Source of the DNA: an uncultured Bacteroidales bacterium
GTDB lineage: Bacteria > Bacteroidota > Bacteroidia > Bacteroidales > Paludibacteraceae
Direction: 5' to 3'
Assembly (NCBI GenBank): GCA_902799705.1
Contig: CADCBP010000004.1
Location: 51,504-115,503, forward strand
DNA length: 64,000 nt
The position numbers were made by a program, and so were the translations under genes. This document shows positions 51,753 through 60,035 of the stretch, piece after piece (position 1 is the stretch's first letter; every line of letters starts with the position of its first letter). The notes beneath the pieces are model-generated. The model was given only the letters and a program-made list of their open reading frames with translations, did not search any database and had not been told where the DNA came from.

Positions 51753-52903
51753 AGATAAATTTCAATCAACCGCACTTGACGGGCAAGGAGGCCCATTACA
51801 TGTACGAGGCGGTGTTCGCCGGTAAGTTAAGCGGCAACGGTAAGTTCACAAAAGCCTGCCAGGCTTGGTTCGAGCAGCGCTACGGCTTTCGCAAATGTCT
51901 GCTGACGAGTTCCGGCACGGATGCTTTGGAGATGTGCGCCATGTTGTGTGGCCTGAAACCCGGCGACGAAGTGATTGTGCCGAGTTATACCTTCGTCTCG
52001 ACAGCGTTGGCGTTTCTGCGCGAGGGGGCCAAGGTGGTCTTTGCGGACAGTATGAAGCGTAACCCGAACCTGGATGCAGAGAGTCTGGAAGCGCTCATCA
52101 CGCCGCGCACGAGAGTCATTGTGCCGGTGCATTATGCCGGCGTGGCTTGCGACATGGATGCCATCATGGCGGTGGCGGAGAAGCATAACCTGCTGGTAGT
52201 GGAGGATGCCGCGCAAGCAATAGATAGCTATTACATCAGCCATCAGTCATCAGTTGTCAGCCGTCAGCCTCTCGGAGGCATCGGTCACTTGGCCGCTTTC
52301 TCTTTCCATGAGACGAAGAATATCACGGCGGGTGGCGAAGGCGGCTTGTTGGTGGTGAATGACGAGCGGTTCGTGCGTCGCGCGGAGATTATTTGGGAGA
52401 AAGGAACCAACCGCGCCGAGTTTTTCCGCGGCGAAGTGAATAAATACGGATGGGTGGACATGGGAAGTTCGTTCCTGCCGAGCGAAGTGAATGCGGCGTT
52501 CCTTTGGGCGCAGTTGGAGAATATCGACGACATCCAAAAGAAACGCAAGCAGCTGTGGGAGACTTACTATCAACGTCTTCAATCTCTATCAGAGCAGGGT
52601 AGGTTTACGCTGCCGGATATTCCGGATTATGCGACCAATAATGCCCACATGTTCTATCTCGTGTTGCCGAGTCTGGAGGCGCGTACGGGGTTGTTGGCCT
52701 ATCTGAAGGAGCATGAGGTATTTGCAGTCTTCCATTATCTGAGTCTGCATAGCAGCCATTATTATCACGATAAGCATGACGGACGGGCATTGCCGGAATG
52801 TGACCGCTATGCCGATTGTCTGGTGCGTTTGCCCCTGTTCTACGACCTGGGCACGGAGGATGTGAATCATATATGCGATTTGATCGAAGCATATTATCGT
52901 TAA
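51749..52903 (+). CDS. wecE: WecE/RffA-type dTDP-sugar aminotransferase with in-frame repeat
   Basis: 384 aa from ATG 51749. INFNQPHLTGKEAHYM, SGTDALEMCAMLCGLKPGDE, VEDAAQAID, and the PLP-lysine site SFHETKNI (Lys190) match the transaminase making dTDP-4-amino-4,6-dideoxygalactose; FdtB-like 3-amino products are an alternative. Between DSYY and PLGGIGHLAAF are about nine extra residues (SHQSSVVSR) encoded by a CATCAGT word repeat (52236-52268), next to the active-site helix. Overlaps both neighbours. Confidence 0.85.
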   Translation: MKINFNQPHLTGKEAHYMYEAVFAGKLSGNGKFTKACQAWFEQRYGFRKCLLTSSGTDALEMCAMLCGLKPGDEVIVPSYTFVSTALAFLREGAKVVFADSMKRNPNLDAESLEALITPRTRVIVPVHYAGVACDMDAIMAVAEKHNLLVVEDAAQAIDSYYISHQSSVVSRQPLGGIGHLAAFSFHETKNITAGGEGGLLVVNDERFVRRAEIIWEKGTNRAEFFRGEVNKYGWVDMGSSFLPSEVNAAFLWAQLENIDDIQKKRKQLWETYYQRLQSLSEQGRFTLPDIPDYATNNAHMFYLVLPSLEARTGLLAYLKEHEVFAVFHYLSLHSSHYYHDKHDGRALPECDRYADCLVRLPLFYDLGTEDVNHICDLIEAYYR

Positions 52904-54441
52904 CGCTGTTGGTGGTGGCGCTGGCATGGACCCTGTGGTTCGTTTTTGCCGGTTTCGGAAACCATCAGGACCCGCTCTACTGGCTGTATAAATACCAGCA
53001 TCTGGAGGGCGGATGGATGGCGGTGGGCACGCTGCTCACCGGCGGCGCTGTCGTGCGCATCTTCGGGGCGGAACTGCTGCCGCTACGTCTCTTCGGATGG
53101 TTATGTACGGTGAGTGCAATTGCATTGCCTTACTGTTGTCTGCTGGATAAGGAGCAGCGGAAAAAGAACCTCCATTGGCTGGCGCTCACTTTCCTGCTGA
53201 CGGGCTACGGCACGTTTCAGGAGTTCAGTCCCGGCACACTGACGGTACTGTTACTTTCCGCCATCTGGGTCACAGCAAGTAAATCAGAAACCGGAAATCT
53301 GAAATCAGAAATCTTTACGGCTATTCTCGCCGGAATAGCTGTAAGTGTCCGTTTCCCGAACATACTGGTGTTGCTTGTCCTGATTCCGTTGTGGAAGAAG
53401 CGCAGTCTGTGGTGCCTGCCTGTTGCCGCTGTTGCAGCCGCGATGGTGTACGGCATAGGTGCTCTTTTGGTCACGCCGGCGCCAATCGATGCCGCCATGA
53501 CCAGTCATGACTTATGGCCGATGGTCACCAAGCTATGGACGAATGCCGGCATGTTAGTCGGTTTTCTCCTTCTCGGCATCGGAGTGCTCGCTATCGGCAA
53601 GAATTTCCAATCTCCATTAACCGGTTTGATAATCGGTCTCGCGCTCGTATTATATATCGCGTATGCGACCCAACCCGCGCAGTGGTATAATGTCGAGATG
53701 ACCTACTTGCTTTCTGCATTGTGTATTGTGATCGCGGTGGCGGCAAGCAAATCAGAAATCATAAATCATAAATTTGAAATCTTAATTGGAGCGGCGATTT
53801 TAATAGTCGCGACCTTGGGCACCGACACGGCTTGGCTCAAACTCTTTCCGGCGGTGCTGTGCTTATTGCCGGTAGCCGCCGCGCAGCATGCAACTCCCAT
53901 GCGCCGTTATTTATGGTGGGTGTTGTTACCTGTGACGATGATGGTGATGGTTCGGCATAGTACGAACAGTATCGGCAAGAACGACCTCACGCAGGCGACA
54001 ACCATCAGTGCGATCTCTCCCTATCGAGGTATTGCAGTCACAGATGCACAGGAAGCGCGTATCCGGCAGTACAAAACAGATTACGAGCAACTCCAATCAC
54101 AAATCCTAAATCCTAAATCTGAAACCAAAAATATCTTGGCCCTCGGCCAGGAGAACCATCTGATGCGGGCTGTGACGGGGTGTCAGGCGGCGCGCTACAA
54201 TGAGTTCTGGTCGAATATTTACGATTCGGTTTATACCGCCAAATATCGTCCGATCATCGAAGAGGAGCAACCTGTTGTCTTCTGCTCTTTCTCGCCGCAG
54301 TTCAAGACCAAACCCGAGTACAAAGACCGTCAGAGCACCATGGAGCGCATGTTGCGCGAAATGGGATATACCGAAATAGCGCGGACCACCTTCCGCTACA
54401 CCATCTATATCCCCAGAAAGAGTGAAAGAGTGAAAGAATGA
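52873..54441 (+). CDS. polytopic membrane protein, GT-C-like, with several repeat inserts
   Basis: 522 aa from ATG 52873, overlapping the aminotransferase by 31 bp. About ten membrane helices and an acidic first loop (FGNHQDPLYWLYKYQHLEG). Three loops between helices are encoded by word repeats: 53278-53317 (AAATCAGAAA), 53748-53785 (AAATCATAAA) and 54093-54129 (CCTAAATC). The last residues SERVKE and the stop come from the GTGAAAGA array that follows. Probable glycosyltransferase using the flipped Und-P-sugar. Confidence 0.6.
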   Translation: MRFDRSILSLTLLVVALAWTLWFVFAGFGNHQDPLYWLYKYQHLEGGWMAVGTLLTGGAVVRIFGAELLPLRLFGWLCTVSAIALPYCCLLDKEQRKKNLHWLALTFLLTGYGTFQEFSPGTLTVLLLSAIWVTASKSETGNLKSEIFTAILAGIAVSVRFPNILVLLVLIPLWKKRSLWCLPVAAVAAAMVYGIGALLVTPAPIDAAMTSHDLWPMVTKLWTNAGMLVGFLLLGIGVLAIGKNFQSPLTGLIIGLALVLYIAYATQPAQWYNVEMTYLLSALCIVIAVAASKSEIINHKFEILIGAAILIVATLGTDTAWLKLFPAVLCLLPVAAAQHATPMRRYLWWVLLPVTMMVMVRHSTNSIGKNDLTQATTISAISPYRGIAVTDAQEARIRQYKTDYEQLQSQILNPKSETKNILALGQENHLMRAVTGCQAARYNEFWSNIYDSVYTAKYRPIIEEEQPVVFCSFSPQFKTKPEYKDRQSTMERMLREMGYTEIARTTFRYTIYIPRKSERVKE

Positions 54442-54520
54442 AAGAGTGAAAGAATGAAAGAGTGAAAGAATGAAAGAATGAAAGAGTGAAAGAATGAAAG
54501 AGTGAAAGAATGAAAGAGTG
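54418..54520 (+). repeat. GTGAAAGA/ATGAAAGA word repeat
   Basis: About twelve 8-nt units overlap the 3' end of the membrane protein gene and stop four bases before the holA ATG. Confidence 0.9.
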
Positions 54521-54523
54521 AAT

Positions 54524-55585
54524 ATGATCAAGAAATTCAATGATATTATCGCCGACTTGAAGGCGGACAAGTACGCGCCGGTGTATGTGCTGTGCGGTGA
54601 CGAACCTTATTATACCGATCAGGTGTGTGACTACATCGCGGAACATGCACTCGATGCGATGGCGCGGGAGTTTGACCAACAGATCGTTTATGGCCGTGAC
54701 CTGCAGAATGCCGACATAGCGTCGGTTATCAGTGCAGCGCGCGGCTATGCGATGATGGGGGGACGCAAGGTGGTTATCGTGCGAGAAGCGCAGACGGTGA
54801 AGAAATGGGAGGCGTTGGAGGCGTACCTCAATAACATCATGTTGCAGACGGTACTCGTGATCTGCTTTAACGGAAAGCCCGACAAACGGCAGGGGATATG
54901 GAAGACGGCGGCGGAGCATCCGCATGTAGTGTGGTTGCAATCTGACAAGTTGCGCGACTATGAAGTGGAGCGGTGGATCAGTGCCTACATCGCGGATTTT
55001 AATGCATCATTAAGCGGCAACGCCGCGGATCATCCCGACAGTCCGCCATTAACAATCGACCCGCGTGTGGCACCGCTTCTGGCGGATCACCTGGGGACGG
55101 ACCTCTCCGCGATTGTCGGTGCCATTCAGAAACTGCTTGACGGGCGTCCCGAAGGAGTCAACACCATCGACGCGGCGCTCGTGGAACGCAATATCGGTAT
55201 CTCGAAGGATTATAACATCATCGAATTGCAGTCGGCGCTTATCCGAGGAGATATAGCGAGAGCACACCGTATCACGCAGTATTTCGCTTCCAGCAAAGAC
55301 CATGTGATGGTACGCGAACTGGCGCCGTTGCATACCTTCTTCTCCAACCTGCTGATGTATCATTATATGCCCGACAAGAGTCAGGCGAACGTGGCGAAAG
55401 AGTTAGGCATCAACCCCTTCTTCGTGCGCGACTATGCCGCCGCGGCAAAACGCTATCCTGCTGGGAAGACATTCCTCATTATCGGATATCTGCGCGAGAT
55501 GGACGCACGCTACAAAGGAATCAACAACCCCTCGGCGAAAGATGCCGATTTATGGAAAGAACTGATCTATAAGATCATGCATTGA
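54524..55585 (+). CDS. holA: DNA polymerase III subunit delta
   Basis: 353 aa from ATG 54524 (a GTG at 54518 is in frame). Clamp-loader delta subunit: APVYVLCGDEPYYTDQVCDY start, MMGGRKVVIVREAQ, then HLGTDLSAIVGAIQKLL and the C-terminal clamp-loader collar. Residues about 162-180 (SLSGNAADHPDSPP) are longer than in homologues I know and contain a perfect GCGGC-AAC-GCCGC hairpin at 55014-55026. First housekeeping gene after the sugar locus; it ends back to back with the next gene on the other strand. Confidence 0.88.
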   Translation: MIKKFNDIIADLKADKYAPVYVLCGDEPYYTDQVCDYIAEHALDAMAREFDQQIVYGRDLQNADIASVISAARGYAMMGGRKVVIVREAQTVKKWEALEAYLNNIMLQTVLVICFNGKPDKRQGIWKTAAEHPHVVWLQSDKLRDYEVERWISAYIADFNASLSGNAADHPDSPPLTIDPRVAPLLADHLGTDLSAIVGAIQKLLDGRPEGVNTIDAALVERNIGISKDYNIIELQSALIRGDIARAHRITQYFASSKDHVMVRELAPLHTFFSNLLMYHYMPDKSQANVAKELGINPFFVRDYAAAAKRYPAGKTFLIIGYLREMDARYKGINNPSAKDADLWKELIYKIMH

Positions 55586-56113
55586 TTAATTACGCTCGTC
55601 CCGATAGGGAGGAGTAGGGACAGGAGTCTTGCGTTCGGGTTCCCAGTGAACAGGGTAACCGTGCTGTGTCACACGCAGAATGCTATCCAGCTGGTGCCGT
55701 GTCAGCGCCGGCTTTTTGTTTCGTCTGGGTGGGATAGAGTACATGGCAGGACGTAGGTTCATCACTTCCTCATGCGCCGCCTCAAAGGCGGTACGTTCTT
55801 CGTCTAATTTCGCCAGTACTTTCGGGTAGATCTTATCGAAGAGTTGGGGATGGGCGGTGTACCAAACCAGCGATGAGTCGAACTGAGCCTGCGTCACGCC
55901 GTGTTTCTCTAACACTTCGGCGTAGTAGATCTCGGTTACGTCATCATGCCCGAACTGCAAGCCTGTTACCTGCAGCAGCGCATCGGTCTTATGCAGATCG
56001 ACCATGATGTCCCTCATCTCCCACGAATGTAAGATCCCTTTCGGCCGGCAGCCGGATAGAGTAAAGAGCAAGAAATAAAGAATAAGGATTAATATGTATT
56101 GGTTGAACTTCAT
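55586..56113 (-). CDS. DUF4296 lipoprotein
   Basis: 175 aa with a lipoprotein signal (LFTLSGC, Cys22). The mature part has WEMRDIMVDLHKTDALLQ and a repeated helix pattern with FDSSLVWYTAHPQLFDKIY, typical of DUF4296. The gene regularly follows lspA in Bacteroidota and overlaps it here by 4 bp. Function unknown. Confidence 0.85.
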   Translation of the reverse strand: MKFNQYILILILYFLLFTLSGCRPKGILHSWEMRDIMVDLHKTDALLQVTGLQFGHDDVTEIYYAEVLEKHGVTQAQFDSSLVWYTAHPQLFDKIYPKVLAKLDEERTAFEAAHEEVMNLRPAMYSIPPRRNKKPALTRHQLDSILRVTQHGYPVHWEPERKTPVPTPPYRDERN

Positions 56114-56682
56114 TTTTGTCCGGACTCTTGATTCTTGACTCCTGAATCCTTATTCAACTCCTTCATATAGAAGAGCAGGATCGCTATTACGGCGCAGGTG
56201 ATGCAGCTGTCGGCGAAGTTAAACACGGGACGGAAGAAGACCACCTCGCCGGCGCTGTTATGAATCAGCGGAAAGTAGAACATATCCACCACGCGGCCGT
56301 AGAACCAGCCTGCGTAACCGAACAGCTTGCCGTAGAACACGCAGTCGATGATGTTTCCTAATGCTCCGGCGATGATGAAAGCGATGGTGGCGAGGAAACC
56401 GGTTTTCGTCTCGGGTTTATGGATCAGTACGTGTGCGTACCAGCCCAGCAGACCTACTGCTAACAGGCGGAAAAGGGTCAATGCCAACTTGCTGAACCAT
56501 TCGATGCCGAACGCCATTCCGTTGTTCTCGACATAGCATATCCAGAACCATGAGAATACCTCGCGGCTCTCGCCTAATGCAAAATGCGTGGCGATATAGA
56601 GTTTGATAGCCTGATCGATGACCAGCGATAGCAGCACTATTGCTGTCACCATCAGCGTCCTTTTGGTTACACTATACTCCAT
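56110..56682 (-). CDS. lspA: lipoprotein signal peptidase
   Basis: 190 aa, four membrane helices. Cleaves the signal from prolipoproteins. The catalytic aspartates are in GNIIDCVF and NFADSCI, with VENNGMAFG between helices. The last residues (KDSGVKNQESGQK) are encoded by a GACTCTTGATT word repeat, so the C-terminal tail is recent and variable. Confidence 0.92.
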   Translation of the reverse strand: MEYSVTKRTLMVTAIVLLSLVIDQAIKLYIATHFALGESREVFSWFWICYVENNGMAFGIEWFSKLALTLFRLLAVGLLGWYAHVLIHKPETKTGFLATIAFIIAGALGNIIDCVFYGKLFGYAGWFYGRVVDMFYFPLIHNSAGEVVFFRPVFNFADSCITCAVIAILLFYMKELNKDSGVKNQESGQK

Positions 56683-56691
56683 ATAGTTATT

Positions 56692-56721
56692 AGAAATTAG
56701 AAATCAGAAATCAGAAATCAG
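56692..56721. repeat. AAATCAGA word repeat
   Basis: Four units between the end of metK and the start of lspA, touching the metK stop codon. Confidence 0.75.
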
Positions 56722-58028
56722 TTTTTTCCGAATGCTGCTTTGACTTGGTCAAGGCGGTCGAGTTTCTCCCATGTGAACAGTTCCACTTCGCGGGTATATT
56801 CATGGTCGTCGGCATCCAGGAAGGTCTTTGTTACAACCTCGTTCTTGCGTCCCATGTGCCCGTAGCGCGCAGTCTCTTCGTACATCGGTTGCGTCAGTTT
56901 GAGGTCGCGTGTGATTGAGGCAGGACGCAGGTCAAACAGCTCGCTCACTTTCTGAGCAATCTCCGCATCGCTCATTGCCACTTGGGCTGTTCCGAAAGTG
57001 TTGACGTACAGCGAGACGGGTTCGGCTACGCCGATGGCATAACTCACCTGTACCAATGCCTCGTGTGCTACTCCTGCTGCTACGAGGTGTTTGGCGATCC
57101 ACCGTGCCGCGTAGGCTGCCGAACGATCCACTTTCGACGGGTCCTTGCCGCTGAAGGCACCGCCGCCGTGGGCGCCGCGACCGCCGTACGTATCTACGAT
57201 GATCTTGCGGCCCGTCAGACCCGTGTCGCCGTGAGGACCGCCGATGACGAAGTTTCCCGTCGGGTTGACTAACAACTTCGCTTTCGGATCTTCAAGAAAC
57301 TGCTCCAGCAGATGACCGTAGCGCGAGTCGCGCGTCGCTACGCGGGGAAGGAGAATCTCGATAATATCTTTTTTGATTCGTTCACTCGTTAACTCTTTCG
57401 CTCCTTCACTCGTTGCCACCTCCGGATCATGCTGCGTCGAGAGCACAATCGTGTCGATACGTACCGGGCGCTGCCCGCATGGCTTTCCGTCTCGGTCACT
57501 GACCGCGTCGTACTCGATCGTCACTTGAGACTTGCTGTCAGGACGGAGGTATTGCATCTGTTTGCCTTCCTTCCGGATACGCGCGAGGGTATAAACTAAG
57601 GTGTGCGCCAAGTCCAGCGTCAGCGGCATGAAATTGTCCGTCTCGTCCGTCGCGTAACCGAACATCATTCCCTGGTCACCGGCGCCTTGCTCTTCCGCTA
57701 CATCGCGGCTCACGCCCATGTTGATATCAGGGCTCTGGGCATGAAGAGCCGTCAGGATACCGCAACTCTCCGCCTCAAATTTGTATTCCGACTTCGTGTA
57801 ACCAATCTCCGCTATCGTCTTGCGGGCTATCTTCTGCAGATCCACCCATCCTTTGCAACTCACCTCGCCCGCAATCACAACCTGACCCGTCGTACACATC
57901 GTCTCACAGGCTACGTGAGCATGGGGATCTTGAGCTAACATATTATCCAATATGGCGTCTGATATCTGATCCGCCACTTTGTCCGGGTGTCCTTCTGACA
58001 CCGACTCTGATGTAAATAAATAATGCAT
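56718..58028 (-). CDS. metK: S-adenosylmethionine synthetase with in-frame repeat
   Basis: 436 aa from the ATG whose A is at 58028 ([20 protein letters not shown]); a longer start would lie in the leader. Makes SAM from ATP and methionine. GHPDK, the GEVSC loop, [20 protein letters not shown] and [16 protein letters not shown] are all present. Between STQHDPEVA and [12 protein letters not shown] the residues [11 protein letters not shown] are encoded by a GAGTGAA word repeat (57366-57415), within a region that is variable in other MetK proteins. This shows that the repeats enter essential genes. Confidence 0.92.
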   Translation of the reverse strand: MHYLFTSESVSEGHPDKVADQISDAILDNMLAQDPHAHVACETMCTTGQVVIAGEVSCKGWVDLQKIARKTIAEIGYTKSEYKFEAESCGILTALHAQSPDINMGVSRDVAEEQGAGDQGMMFGYATDETDNFMPLTLDLAHTLVYTLARIRKEGKQMQYLRPDSKSQVTIEYDAVSDRDGKPCGQRPVRIDTIVLSTQHDPEVATSEGAKELTSERIKKDIIEILLPRVATRDSRYGHLLEQFLEDPKAKLLVNPTGNFVIGGPHGDTGLTGRKIIVDTYGGRGAHGGGAFSGKDPSKVDRSAAYAARWIAKHLVAAGVAHEALVQVSYAIGVAEPVSLYVNTFGTAQVAMSDAEIAQKVSELFDLRPASITRDLKLTQPMYEETARYGHMGRKNEVVTKTFLDADDHEYTREVELFTWEKLDRLDQVKAAFGKN

Positions 58029-58142
58029 AGTATTGTATATAAAAAAATCCACAAGCGACTGTTTGGTCTTGTGGCACAAGTTTTAGCATTGTTTTAACGA
58101 GGTTGCAAGCAGTCAAATCCATCCTCTGTTTCAAATCCGCTG

Positions 58143-58174
58143 CAAAGGTACTGCTTTTTTCCGATATACGCAAA
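58143..58174 (-). promoter_or_regulatory. metK promoter
   Basis: On the minus strand, TTTG (58174-58171), 20 bp, TACCTTTG (58150-58143), about 115 bp before the start codon. The rest of 58175-58384 has no gene but holds GCGG-AGTA-CCGC plus six T (about 58240-58257), which reads as a terminator on the + strand and could serve nothing obvious there. Confidence 0.75.
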
Positions 58175-58384
58175 TTTATATGATTTTTTTTTACTTTTTA
58201 TTTGCATATTAGAAAAAATCTTCGGGGACCCTTTTATATGCGGAGTACCGCTTTTTTATGCTCGCCTGGTTTATCTGGGATAGCGTAAGCGGTCTATAAA
58301 AAAAGCGGGCGCGACGCACCGCTCTACCAAATGGTACATCGTAAATGACCAAATGGTAAATGAATTGATCTTTGACATAGTGGA

Positions 58385-59569
58385 TTACCGAAACAGGAGA
58401 CGCAAGTCCGTTTGCAGGAAATCTGCCAGAGGCATTCCCTCGTTTCCTACGACAAAGGCTTGCAGCGGCTTGTATTTGCTGCTGAAGAGATGCAGTCCGG
58501 CGTTGGTGCGGGCGTTGGTGCTTTTCACCTCTATCGCCACCACGGACAGACCGCGCTGGAGGATAAAATCCACCTCGGCGTTATTCTCCCGCCAGTAGTA
58601 AACCTGCATGCGGTGTTTCTCCGCCTGGGATAGCAGATAACTGCCTACTGCCGATTCCACTTGCCGTCCCCACAGGGCGGCATCGGTCCGGACGGAAGCA
58701 AAAGTGGTCTGGTTATAGACATTCATCAGCGCGTTGTCAAACACCTGCAGTTTCGGTGTGCTGCTGTACTTGCGTGCTTTGTCGCGTGCGTATTTCTGCA
58801 ACCCCGATACCAGATTGGCTTCCGCGAGCAGTTGCAGATAGTTGGCGAGCGTGGTGGCATTGCCTGCTTCCTGCAGGTTGCCTAACATCTTCCTGAATGA
58901 CAACTCTTCACCGGAGTAGGCGCAGCACATCGTGAACAACTGGCGCAGCAAAGCGGGTTTGTAGATATTACTTGTTTGCAGAACGTCTTTGTTGATAGAG
59001 GCCTCTAAAATGGCATTCTCGACATACGCCCGCCATCGGTCTTCGTCAGCAATCATCTCTGCCGCACCGGGGTAGCCGCCATAATAGATATAGGTGTCGA
59101 GATCCCAACCGAACGCCTCGTGCATCTCGGAGTAGGTCCAGTGCGTCATGCGGATGAGTTCAAACCGTCCGGCTAAGGACTCTGTCAGTCCGTTCATGAT
59201 CATCAGACGGGACGAACCCAGAAGCACCAGTTTGATGGGCATACGGTTGAATGTATCCAGATCCCATTCCTTCTTGACGCGTTCGGACCAGTTGGGGATT
59301 TTCTGTACTTCGTCAATGACCAGAATCAGTTGCTCCGGTTGGCGGGATTGTACCATCAACCGCGCAGACTGCCACTTCTCCGCCAGCCATTCGTCAGAGG
59401 CGTAGATATTATCCGCCGAAAAGAACAGATGAGGAATGTCCAGTTGCTCCATAGCTTGGGTCACCATCGTTGTTTTGCCTACCTGACGGGGACCAACGAT
59501 CACTTGAATGAACTTTCTCGGCTCTTTCAACCTTGCTGTAAGTTCCTTAATTTCAGACCTTTGTATCAT
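58385..59569 (-). CDS. AAA (AAA_14) ATPase with DUF4143 domain
   Basis: 394 aa. Walker A GPRQVGKTT near residue 27, Walker B LILVIDEVQK near 82, GSSRLMIMNGL sensor, and a C-terminal DUF4143 with a complete nuclease-like core (YWRENNAEVDFILQ and AIEVKST). Function unknown; the same family as 16508 but a different subgroup. It stands alone with its own promoter. Confidence 0.88.
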   Translation of the reverse strand: MIQRSEIKELTARLKEPRKFIQVIVGPRQVGKTTMVTQAMEQLDIPHLFFSADNIYASDEWLAEKWQSARLMVQSRQPEQLILVIDEVQKIPNWSERVKKEWDLDTFNRMPIKLVLLGSSRLMIMNGLTESLAGRFELIRMTHWTYSEMHEAFGWDLDTYIYYGGYPGAAEMIADEDRWRAYVENAILEASINKDVLQTSNIYKPALLRQLFTMCCAYSGEELSFRKMLGNLQEAGNATTLANYLQLLAEANLVSGLQKYARDKARKYSSTPKLQVFDNALMNVYNQTTFASVRTDAALWGRQVESAVGSYLLSQAEKHRMQVYYWRENNAEVDFILQRGLSVVAIEVKSTNARTNAGLHLFSSKYKPLQAFVVGNEGMPLADFLQTDLRLLFR

Positions 59570-59638
59570 ATTGAATAAAAATGTTCAAAAGTAAAGTAAA
59601 AAATGTTCAGTTGTTGTAACATTTTGCATTTCCGGCTG

Positions 59639-59670
59639 CAAAAGTAGTAAAAATAAATGATATATGCAAG
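59639..59670 (-). promoter_or_regulatory. promoter of the minus-strand AAA/DUF4143 gene
   Basis: Minus-strand TACTTTTG (59646-59639) with CTTG about 21 bp upstream. The leader of about 70 nt contains repeats of the word GAACATTTTT. Confidence 0.55.
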
Positions 59671-59774
59671 TATTTTAGTGAAAAATGTTCCCTGAGCGCA
59701 AAATTTGGTAATCCAATGTCAATAATAGCCTATGGGTATAGCAATGGTATAGTAACCCTATAGGATTAACAAGG

Positions 59775-59838
59775 AAAAAAAAAAAACAAACAAACAAACA
59801 AACAAACAAACAAACAAACAAACAAACAAACAAACAAC
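59775..59838. repeat. poly(A) and CAAA tetranucleotide repeat
   Basis: Twelve A residues followed by about twelve CAAA units (59787-59834). A perfect tetranucleotide run of this size is prone to slippage. It lies about 120 bp upstream of the next promoter. The remainder of 59570-60035 has no gene. Confidence 0.9.
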
Positions 59839-59954
59839 AACAAACTAACAATACAAACAATCTTTAAAACTGAAGAGGCAACCGGATAAAACCGCCCCCA
59901 AACCCTACCTAAACCGGCAAAATGCCGTGCAAAATTTATTTTTCTTCCAAAAAC

Positions 59955-59986
59955 CTTGCGTATTTCATAAAATCTTCGTACCTTTG
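59955..59986 (+). promoter_or_regulatory. promoter of the secreted repeat protein
   Basis: CTTG (59955-59958), 20 bp, TACCTTTG (59979-59986), 50 bp before the start codon. Confidence 0.7.
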
Positions 59987-60035
59987 CGGCGCGAAGGTTT
60001 GAACCTGAGTTATGCTAATTAAATTATAATACAAT

